A DNA stretch of 9,038 bases from Candidatus Methanophagales archaeon (lineage in GTDB: Archaea; Halobacteriota; Syntropharchaeia; Alkanophagales; Methanospirareceae): NCBI GenBank assembly GCA_003601795.1, contig PIXU01000304.1, forward strand, positions 1-9,038, given 5' to 3'. Each line of letters opens with the position of its first letter. The stretch's first letter is position 1. Made by a program: the position numbers and the translations under genes. The notes under the pieces were generated by a model, which was not told the origin of the DNA, made no database searches, and saw nothing but the letters and a program-made list of their open reading frames with translations. Below are positions 1 to 5,429 of the stretch, piece after piece.

Positions 1-29
1 GGCAACTCCCACCAAATAATTTACCCCAA
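1..29 (+). repeat. left terminal inverted repeat of IS-A
   Basis: Begins GGCAACTCCC and ends in the ACCCCAA block. It matches the reverse complement of 1323-1351 at about 24 of 29 positions. The transposase stop codon (TAA on the minus strand, 21-23) lies inside it. Confidence 0.8.
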
Positions 30-1235
30 AGTGGGCACAATTGTAACATCCCACCACGGCAAATTTTCTAACCTTTTGATTCCCTCCTCGTAAACTTTCA
101 TTGCTTCTTTCGTCAACTTCACCCCCTTTTGATACACTTTATCGAGCAGATGAACGACAGGACGCACGCCTTTCCACATCATAGTTCTAGCCCATTCGAT
201 CGCTTTGCCGATGGAAGACAGGAGCGTCCCATTCCAGTGCAGTTCTAAAACACCCCAGCATCGCTCAATCGGATTATACTTGCTGTGGTAGGGTGGATAA
301 TAAACCAGTCGAATTTTTAACCCCGTGTTGTCCGCAAACTCAGTCATCCTTTTGATAAATTGCGTTCTATGGCTATTGACGTGCGGTCCATTGTCCAGAT
401 TTATAACCAGCTCCCTGATATGGCTGAGACGCTCTTTATTCTCTTCCCACCACCGTTCCAGGCAATCCACAATAAAGTCACTGGTCTCAATCGAGGTAGC
501 AAAAATGATTGTCAGAACATCGTTTGTCGGCTCAAAAATACCCGAAGGGATTAGCTGGGTGTCGGGCTCAAAGTCATGGTCTAACGCATTTTCCGGTTCC
601 TTCTCCCTCGTTTTCCCATTTCTGGAAAAATCCCCGATGTTTACTTTGGCTTTCGTGTCAATTGAGATTCTCAGCGTTTCTGGACTCTCATCCGCTTGAC
701 GATTGACTTTATTAACATTCTCAAAAATAGCATCTGTTTCCGGTATCTTTTTGAGTGGTTTTGTCTTCTGAATCCGCTTCAATCGATAGCCCAATCGGTT
801 TAAGATATTCCCTATCGTGTTTTCACAGGGCAGTTCGTCATCAGTGTACCCCTTTTCATCAATCAACGCCTGACGAACCGCTTTTGCTGTTATTCTTGTA
901 TATGCAAAGGGCGTCTGAAAATTGGGGTCCGCCTGACTCTTCGGATCAGTGATCGCTCGTATATCATCAACAAGTTGCGGTATTTTTTCCTCTGCCTTCT
1001 TTTTTCCTCGAGCAGAATAATTATCTATGCATTTTATACCCGTAGCTAACTCGCGCATACCCTTTTTGACCGTTGCCCTGCCCTACCAAAATGCTCTCTC
1101 CGCTTTGCGTGCATTGCCATCCAATAATTCAATCGTGATGGTGGCAATGTATTCTCTCCTCGTAGTACCACTCAATTTCTTTGCCGTCTTCTTAAAAATC
1201 TCCCTGGCTTCTTCCGAGATTTTACTTATTTTCAT
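21..1235 (-). pseudogene. ISAzo13-family transposase with in-frame TAG at codon 51
   Basis: DDE transposase of the ISAzo13 family (DDE_Tnp_ISAZ013 type), which cuts and joins the IS ends. From the ATG at 1233-1235 one frame of 404 codons runs to the TAA at 21-23, broken only by a TAG at 1083-1085 (codon 51). It is preceded by a good ribosome-binding site and TATA box. In full-length numbering, an N-terminal helix-turn-helix-like region covers about 1-80. The catalytic acidic residues are D193 (SIDTKAK), D281 (NLDNGPHVNSHRTQF) and E324 (YNPIERCWG); the family-typical DHDFEPD and PYHSKYNPIE motifs are present. The TAG stands where the family and the neighbouring copy have Trp (GW in the turn). 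Everything downstream is intact, so this is a very recent nonsense mutation, an assembly error, a recoded codon, or a transposase re-initiated at the ATG at 1056-1058, which would lack the helix-turn-helix. Confidence 0.88.
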
Positions 1236-1290
1236 TCTACTATCCTTCCTTTAGGTTTATTGCACCTATTGGAACCTATTTATATATTTG
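1236..1290 (-). promoter_or_regulatory. promoter and ribosome-binding site of the IS-A transposase
   Basis: On the minus strand an AAATATATAAATAGG TATA-like box (1276-1290) lies about 40-55 bases before the ATG at 1235, and a GGAAGGAT Shine-Dalgarno stretch (within 1241-1250) sits at normal spacing. This supports 1235 as the true start of the transposase frame rather than the internal ATG at 1058, which has no comparable signals. Confidence 0.6.
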
Positions 1291-1322
1291 GTCAAGAAAT
1301 TAATATGTAAAACAGGTAGTAG

Positions 1323-1351
1323 TTGGGGTAAGTTATTATCTGTGAGTTGCC
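1323..1351 (-). repeat. right terminal inverted repeat of IS-A
   Basis: Read on the minus strand it begins GGCAACTCACAGATAATAAC and continues into TTACCCCAA, matching the left end (1-29) at about 24 of 29 positions. It directly abuts the interrupted transposase frame of IS-B. Confidence 0.85.
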
Positions 1352-2073
1352 TTAGGGTACACGATGCACTGAGCCTTTCCAGGTAAGAAGATGCCATACG
1401 GTGTCAACTTCTCATCGGGCTCAAAATCGTGATCCATTGCTTTGACGATAATGCGCGACTTGCCATTTCTGGAAAAGGGTCCGATGGGGATCATTGCCTT
1501 AGCGTCCATAGAAAGACGCAGCACTATTTCGTCTTCATCCGCCGCTGCGTGTGCCTTGTCCAATTGGTCAAAAATGGCGTCTGTTTCCGGTATCTTCTTT
1601 TGAGGACGACTTTTCTGCACGCTTTTGACTTGATACCCCAGTTGATTGAGCTTGACACGAATCGTCTCTTCGCTGGGCAAATCCTCGTCGCTGTATCCTT
1701 TTTGTAGAATCAGTTGCCGCCGCACTTCAGCCGCGCTCAAACGGGTATATAGACGTGTCGTTTTGAAAGTCGGATCAACCTGACTTTGCCCATCCGCAAT
1801 GGCTTTGATGTCGTTCAATAAGTTTGGCAAGTGTTCTTCGGCGCGTTTACGGCCGCGGGCTGCAAAGTTGTCCTCAAAGCGAGTTCCGCTTTCCAGTTCA
1901 CGCGTGCCTTTGCGAATTGTGCGCCGATTCCATCATAGTTCCGCTTCAGCGTGTCGCTGTCCTCCTTTTCCAAGCGCCTTGACGACCCGCGCCATGAAGA
2001 TACGCCGATCGCTACCCTTGAGCGTCTTGGCTGTTTCAATAAAGAATGCCTTGAGTTCATCAGTGAGTTCCAT
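1352..2073 (-). pseudogene. ISAzo13-family transposase, truncated, with in-frame TGA at codon 47
   Basis: From the ATG at 2071-2073 one frame runs leftward into IS-A. It carries the N-terminal helix-turn-helix region, the block corresponding to residues 80-190 of the family (KGYSDEDLPSEETI, LGYQVKSVQKSRPQKKIPETD), the first catalytic Asp in LSMDAKA, and the DHDFEPDEKLTPYGIF segment. It ends a few codons later at the junction with IS-A. The other two catalytic residues are missing, so this copy is dead whatever the stop does. A TGA at 1933-1935 (codon 47) lies in AEAEL-stop-WNRRTIRKG, where the expected residue is Gly before Trp (GGA to TGA is one change). There is no frameshift: the sequence before and after the stop is in one frame. 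Confidence 0.85.
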
Positions 2074-2078
2074 GCTTT

Positions 2079-2111
2079 GCTCCCAGTTGTGATAACTACT
2101 AATATATCACA
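2079..2111 (-). promoter_or_regulatory. promoter region of the IS-B transposase with palindrome
   Basis: On the minus strand a TGATATATTAG TATA-like segment is followed by GGGAGC, a ribosome-binding site just before the ATG at 2073. A 7-base inverted repeat (TGTGATA at 2088-2094, TATCACA at 2105-2111, 10-base spacer) covers the TATA-like box and could be an operator or the start of a small hairpin. Confidence 0.45.
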
Positions 2112-2142
2112 CTTTTGGAGTTATTTAAATTCTGGAACTGCC
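2112..2142 (-). repeat. probable terminal inverted repeat of IS-B
   Basis: Read on the minus strand it begins GGCAGTTCCAGAATTTAAAT and ends CTCCAAAAG. It shares the GGCA..TC start, an AT-rich middle and a C-rich then AAAG end with the two repeats of IS-A, although only about half of the positions match without gaps. Its position, upstream of the transposase promoter, is as expected. Confidence 0.5.
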
Positions 2143-2184
2143 TAAAGCCCCAAGAAACAAGTCTTTTTTTTCTTTTAGCACAGG

Positions 2185-2209
2185 TTTTTCTTTTTTCTAA
2201 AAAGAAAAA
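2185..2209 (-). terminator. hairpin terminator of the cation permease gene
   Basis: A perfect 11-base inverted repeat, TTTTTCTTTTT / AAAAAGAAAAA, with a 3-base loop (TCT) lies a few bases beyond the permease stop codon. Read on the minus strand it gives two T-rich runs right after the gene, which suits archaeal termination. A further long T run at 2164-2176 on the plus strand lies next to it. Confidence 0.6.
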
Positions 2210-2215
2210 GTGTGT

Positions 2216-3460
2216 TTACAGAATTAAAAACAGTGCAAAAAGGAGGCACAATACACCTACCACGTCTGTTAAGCTGGTTATTAGCGGGATAGTATCATTA
2301 TCCGGGTCCAGTCCAAACCTAAAAGATAGAATTGCGATATAATAAGAAGCAAAATTAAGAAACGTTGTGCATAGAACACCACCTAAAAGCGAGATAGACA
2401 GCATTTCAAATATGCCCGGACGGGATATGCCAATAAGGATACTCGCGAAGTAGGACAATACACCGACAAATAGAAATACGCAGATGGAAAAGAGGTATAT
2501 CACGGCGAAATTAGAGGATACAAGCCTATCAGGAACACGTTGTGGCTTTATTGTGCCGATATGCAGCATGGAAGAAAGACGGGCGCTTAATATACCGCCT
2601 AACGCATTGCTTTCGCCCAAAAAAGGAGGAATGACGACTAAAATAGCGGGAATGGCAATTAAACTCTTTAACTGTATGTCTAATGTTGTCCCGGCGAACG
2701 TGCCGAGAATAGCACAGAGGAAAAGCATCGGGATGCTCTCTATGAGAATACGTCTTATGGCGCTGTCGTTGGATTTCAGACCTTTTACAAGGCATAAAAC
2801 CGCCACAAAAACGAATAACGTTGAAAGTATCGTTACAAATACATCAGGCGATTTTTGCAACATAACAGCAGCCAGAAACAGGGAGGGTATGGTTATCATG
2901 TCGCCAGCAGAGGTTATTATGGGCGATGAGATGTTATCCAGATTCCAGCTTCTGCGGTAGCCGATAATGGACACGACGATTGCAATACCGAGCAGAGCGA
3001 TTCCCGATATTAAACCACCGATTACCGAAATGAGAACGAATCCATAAACAGAAATACTCGACATCCCAAGTGCATTTGCCATTAATTTCGCCAATAAGCC
3101 GAGAATAACGGAAAGAATCATCGTTAGCAGCAAAGACGCATAGATGTTCTGGTACAACACATTCCCTTTTTTCAGCGTAGGAGAGAAAAGACCGAGATGC
3201 ATGGACGTTCCTAATCGAGATACGAGCGCACTGTAAACGTTACCACGCATGTCAATTGCAGGCGGAATAAGTATCATAAGACCGGGTAGTAGTTGCAGCA
3301 TATCGGTCATCAAACTCAGCCCAACGCCCGCCAGAAGACCGGTGAAAGAACAAAACAGGAGTGAGAAGGGCGCCTGTTGGAACAGGTCGGAGAAGTCGTG
3401 AAAAAAGTGCTTGATTTGCCGTTTTCGCATCCTCATTCTCGTACTCATGTTCATCCTCAT
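2216..3460 (-). CDS. SLC41/MgtE-like divalent cation permease (two-domain, COG1824 type)
   Basis: Integral membrane protein of 414 residues, made of two homologous MgtE-type transmembrane halves, probably importing or exporting Mg2+ or a similar divalent cation across the cytoplasmic membrane. Each half carries the family signature: IPPAIDMRGN followed by SRLGTSMHLG (about 65-90) and IPPFLGESNALGG followed by SARLSSMLHIG (about 277-302). Each also has the later acidic motif, LDNISSPIITSAGDMITIP (174-192) and LDPDNDTIPLITSLTDVVG (384-402). The cytoplasmic N and CBS sensor domains of bacterial MgtE are absent, as usual for this archaeal group. The ATG at 3460 is chosen because an in-frame TGA at 3521-3523 precludes extension and AGAGG precedes it; later ATGs (codons 3, 5, 9, 11) are alternatives. 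Divergent from the chorismate mutase operon. Ion specificity is inferred only. Confidence 0.85.
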   Translation of the reverse strand: MRMNMSTRMRMRKRQIKHFFHDFSDLFQQAPFSLLFCSFTGLLAGVGLSLMTDMLQLLPGLMILIPPAIDMRGNVYSALVSRLGTSMHLGLFSPTLKKGNVLYQNIYASLLLTMILSVILGLLAKLMANALGMSSISVYGFVLISVIGGLISGIALLGIAIVVSIIGYRRSWNLDNISSPIITSAGDMITIPSLFLAAVMLQKSPDVFVTILSTLFVFVAVLCLVKGLKSNDSAIRRILIESIPMLFLCAILGTFAGTTLDIQLKSLIAIPAILVVIPPFLGESNALGGILSARLSSMLHIGTIKPQRVPDRLVSSNFAVIYLFSICVFLFVGVLSYFASILIGISRPGIFEMLSISLLGGVLCTTFLNFASYYIAILSFRFGLDPDNDTIPLITSLTDVVGVLCLLFALFLIL

Positions 3461-3679
3461 GCGTTCCTCTACCCCCTCTCTTCTGCCAAAAGCTGCCTTT
3501 ATCTTTGCATTTACCCGTGGTCATACCTATGCTGCTTATCCGTCCCAAGCTCGGGTTATTAGAGCTATTCGGAGGGTCGGGTTCCGCTTCGCTTTCGTTA
3601 TCTCTTCCTTGCATGGGCATCTTGAATTTGTTACTTTTTTGTTATTTTACTCCTTTCCTTTATAAATACAGATCGTAAA
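3461..3679 (-). promoter_or_regulatory. long 5' leader of the cation permease with upstream ORF, and divergent promoter
   Basis: The two start codons are 219 bases apart. A near-palindromic TATA-like box, TATTTATAAAGG on the minus strand (3657-3668), would start leftward transcription near 3630-3635 and leave a leader of about 170 bases before the permease ATG. In that leader an ORF opens with ATG at 3620 in a different frame from the permease. Its early codons read MPMQGRDNESEAEPDPPNSS, and it stays open for 122 codons, overlapping the permease start. No strong ribosome-binding site precedes it. It may be incidental, but its acidic/proline-rich start resembles Mg-sensing leader peptides. On the plus strand the same box is only about 17 bases from the chorismate mutase ATG, rather close, so an upstream TTATTTTA (3642-3649) is an alternative. 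Confidence 0.4.
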
Positions 3680-3988
3680 ATGACGGCAGAAGAGAAGAAT
3701 CTGGATGCGATACGGAAAAGGATAGATGAAATAGATGATACAATTGCAGATTTACTTATCCGCAGAATACAATATGCAAAGCAGGCGAAGAAAGCGAAAA
3801 TGCAGATGAATAAGCCCGTTGTGGACAGGCAAAGAGAAGAAGAGGTAATAGAGAAATGGCGTGAACGAGCACGGAAGAGCAGAGGAAGTGAAGGGATGCT
3901 TGAGTTGAGCGAGGAAATGATGCAGAAGGTGGCGGCACTTCTGATTGAATATACGGTCGAAAAGGAACAGGAAGAAGGAACGCCATGA
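3680..3988 (+). CDS. chorismate mutase, AroQ class (monofunctional)
   Basis: Small all-helical enzyme of 102 residues that rearranges chorismate to prephenate, the first step toward phenylalanine and tyrosine; cytoplasmic. The AroQ pattern is clear: helix 1 LDAIRKRIDEIDDTIADLLI with the active-site Arg (R12), then RRIQYAKQAKKAK supplying R29 and K40, and the PVVDRQREEEV segment supplying R52 and E53. These match R11, R28, K39, R51 and E52 of the E. coli chorismate mutase domain when aligned by eye. A C-terminal helix ends IEYTVEKEQEE. The length equals a free-standing AroQ domain, with no fused prephenate dehydratase or dehydrogenase. First gene of a three-gene operon; its TGA overlaps the next ATG (ATGA), indicating translational coupling. 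Confidence 0.88.
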   Translation: MTAEEKNLDAIRKRIDEIDDTIADLLIRRIQYAKQAKKAKMQMNKPVVDRQREEEVIEKWRERARKSRGSEGMLELSEEMMQKVAALLIEYTVEKEQEEGTP

Positions 3989-4452
3989 TGGTCCACGTCC
4001 GCACGACAAAGGGGTTCATGATAACAATAAGGAATTTTGAAATGCCTGACATCAGGAGAGTGACAGAGATAGAGGAACAAACGTCTCTAGACGGCGATGC
4101 GGGTATGTATCTGGATTTATACGCGGAATGGCCCGAAGGTTTCCTGGTTGCGAAGAAAGGGGGGGAGATAATAGCTTTTGAAGTGGTAGTATTAACGCCA
4201 GAAGGCGAAGGGCGGATATTTGCACTTGCGGTTGATTCGCGATACCGAGGAAGAGGAGTGGGGCGGGCGTTATTGAATGCCGCTTTTAGTACGTTGAGGA
4301 GGAGAAAGATAGGGTATGTGGTGCTGGAGGTGCGGGTAAGCAATCAGATAGCACAGAGATTGTATAGAAGTATGGGATTTTTTGAAATTGGTTTTATTCC
4401 GCTTTATTACAAAGATGGAGAAGGAGCGATGGTAATGAGGAAGGCGTTGTGA
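3985..4452 (+). CDS. rimI: GNAT acetyltransferase, RimI/Ard1-like
   Basis: Acetyl-CoA-dependent N-acetyltransferase of 155 residues, of the archaeal RimI/Ard1 type that acetylates protein N-termini (family knowledge; the actual substrate is unknown). The acetyl-CoA-binding motif A is seen as FALAVDSRYRGRGVGRALL (79-97), with the R-G-R-G-V-G pyrophosphate loop at 88-93. Motif B follows as VSNQIAQRLYRSMGF (118-132), and the RimI-like tail is YYKDGEGAMVMRK. The homology-supported N-terminus is ITIRNFEMPDIRRV, so translation may start at the ATG at 4018 (preceded by GGGG) rather than at 3985. The 3985 start overlaps the chorismate mutase stop as ATGA and has AGGA upstream. Second gene of the operon; 13 bases separate it from the metallohydrolase. 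Confidence 0.85.
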   Translation: MMVHVRTTKGFMITIRNFEMPDIRRVTEIEEQTSLDGDAGMYLDLYAEWPEGFLVAKKGGEIIAFEVVVLTPEGEGRIFALAVDSRYRGRGVGRALLNAAFSTLRRRKIGYVVLEVRVSNQIAQRLYRSMGFFEIGFIPLYYKDGEGAMVMRKAL

Positions 4453-4465
4453 GGAACAGTGCGAA

Positions 4466-5323
4466 ATGTTAAAGATAAAACCGCTGGCGTTTGATAGTTT
4501 TGGTGTGCGGTCTATGGCGACGTTCGTGGAGACCGATGACGTGGCGGTGTTAGTAGACCCCAGCGTTTCGTTAGCACCGAAGAGATATAAGTTACCGCCA
4601 CATCCGATAGAGGAGCAAAGGATGCGCGAGACGTGGGCAGACATAAAAGAGCATACTGTTCGAAGTGACGTCCTTGTGGTTACGCATTACCATTACGACC
4701 ATTACAACCCCGATGAGCCTGAGATATACAAGGACAAGATTGTTTACCTGAAACATCCGAAGGAGAAGATAAACAAAAGTCAGGAGAAACGAGCTTCTTA
4801 TTTCCTGGATAAGTTAAAAGGGATACCGAAATCCATAGATACCGCAGATGGGAAGGAATTTGAGCATGGCTCCACGGACATAAAATTCTCGGCTCCCGTT
4901 TATCACGGCACAAATCCCCGGCTGGGGTATGTGGTGGAGGTAAGCGTCGCGTGCGGTGGTGAGAAACTGGTTTTTACAAGTGATGTCGAGGGTCCTTCCG
5001 TGGATGCGCAGGTGGAATTCATCGTTAAAGAAAATCCCGGCATCGTGATATTAGACGGACCAATGACATATATGCTTGGTTTCAGGTATTCAAGGAAGAG
5101 TTTGGCGTTGTCCATAGAGAATATGAAGCGGATAATAAAAGAGACCGCGGTAAAAACCATCCTGGTAGAGCATCATTTCATGCGCGACCTGAAATACAAG
5201 GAGCGAATCGCAGAGGTGTATGAATACGCATCGGAAAAGGAGGTGAAGGTGACGTCGGCGGCGGAATATCTTGGGCGTGAAGTGGAGATGCTGGAAGCGA
5301 GGAGGAGAGAGCTTTACGAATAA
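4466..5323 (+). CDS. UPF0282 family metallo-beta-lactamase-fold hydrolase
   Basis: Predicted metal-dependent hydrolase of 285 residues in the archaeal UPF0282 (COG2248) group; substrate unknown. The N-terminus KPLAFDSFGVRSMATFVET is typical of that family. The metal-binding signature is TH-Y-H-YDH (T73, H74, H76, D78, H79) within VVTHYHYDHYNP. Further probable ligands are H147 (VYHGTN), D173 (FTSDVEGP) and the His pair at 236-237 (LVEHHFMRD). The YKLPPHPIEEQRM segment before the signature is also family-typical. Length is close to the family norm and there is no signal peptide, so it is cytosolic. GAGGA ends 10 bases before the ATG, just after the stop of the acetyltransferase gene, so the two genes are probably one transcript. 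No functional link to chorismate mutase is evident. Confidence 0.85.
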   Translation: MLKIKPLAFDSFGVRSMATFVETDDVAVLVDPSVSLAPKRYKLPPHPIEEQRMRETWADIKEHTVRSDVLVVTHYHYDHYNPDEPEIYKDKIVYLKHPKEKINKSQEKRASYFLDKLKGIPKSIDTADGKEFEHGSTDIKFSAPVYHGTNPRLGYVVEVSVACGGEKLVFTSDVEGPSVDAQVEFIVKENPGIVILDGPMTYMLGFRYSRKSLALSIENMKRIIKETAVKTILVEHHFMRDLKYKERIAEVYEYASEKEVKVTSAAEYLGREVEMLEARRRELYE

Positions 5324-5330
5324 GGGGGCA

Positions 5331-5423
5331 GACATCAAACTTTCTTTCACAAAGAAAGTCGGATCAAAGAAACTCAGATGATTTGGATCGAACCTTTTCT
5401 AAAGGTTTGACATCAAACTTTCT
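5331..5423. terminator. double-hairpin terminator region with a repeated 15-mer
   Basis: This spacer lies between two convergent genes. Hairpin 1 at 5339-5359 is ACTTTCTTT / AAAGAAAGT with loop CAC. Hairpin 2 at 5391-5407 is AACCTTT / AAAGGTT with loop TCT, and can be extended by a G-T and two more pairs. The 15-mer GACATCAAACTTTCT occurs twice in direct orientation, at 5331-5345 and 5409-5423, on either side of the hairpins; GGATC also recurs (5361-5365 and 5385-5389). The T-rich and A-rich hairpins suit bidirectional termination. Confidence 0.6.
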
Positions 5424-5429
5424 GCTTTC

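Larger units (their letters stand above)
1..1351 (-). mobile_element. ISAzo13-family insertion sequence (IS-A), complete
   Basis: The element is bounded by terminal inverted repeats: the left end begins GGCAACTCCCACCAAATAAT and the right end, read on the minus strand, begins GGCAACTCACAGATAATAAC. About 24 of the first 29 positions agree. One leftward transposase frame fills the interior. The right boundary at 1351 is well supported because the neighbouring transposase frame (IS-B) breaks off exactly there, its last codons being read from the repeat itself. The left boundary coincides with the first base of the window, so the left flank and any target-site duplication cannot be seen; the window edge may be a contig end at a repeat. 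Family assignment rests on the transposase. Confidence 0.85.
1352..2142 (-). mobile_element. remnant of a second ISAzo13-family element (IS-B), split by IS-A
   Basis: It carries the promoter end and the first 240 or so codons of a leftward transposase that is clearly related to, but diverged from, that of IS-A (roughly half of the residues agree over the shared part by eye). The frame stops where IS-A begins at 1351/1352. The rest, coding for the DNGPH and NPIERCW motifs, is absent and would be expected to the left of the window if IS-A simply inserted into IS-B. The outer end is placed at about 2142 because the sequence there resembles the IS-A repeat (see the repeat entry). Confidence 0.75.

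Noticed and set aside
1059..1235. Frameshift in the IS-A transposase
   Set aside because: Translation upstream of the apparent start at 1058 stays in the same frame to the ATG at 1235; the break is one TAG codon, not a shift.
1027..1254. Plus-strand open frame of 75 codons at the IS-A transposase N-terminus
   Set aside because: It is antisense to the transposase start, which has a promoter, ribosome-binding site and family-like protein sequence; the plus-strand product resembles nothing.
1815..2060. Minus-strand ORF of 81 codons starting MNSRHSLLKQ
   Set aside because: It is an alternative frame of the IS-B transposase; the transposase-like sequence lies in another frame with a single TGA.
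2484..2960. Plus-strand open frame of 158 codons
   Set aside because: It lies entirely antisense to the SLC41/MgtE-like permease, whose motifs are unmistakable; no ribosome-binding site or family resemblance.
3461..3520. N-terminal extension of the permease
   Set aside because: The frame is open for 20 codons upstream but has no start codon before the in-frame TGA at 3521-3523.
3252..3620. 122-codon minus-strand ORF as a normal protein gene
   Set aside because: Its second half overlaps the permease in another frame and its composition is low-complexity; only its first codons are kept, as a possible leader peptide.
3756..4343. Minus-strand frame of 195 codons across chorismate mutase and GNAT
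   Set aside because: It is antisense to two genes with clear catalytic motifs on the plus strand.
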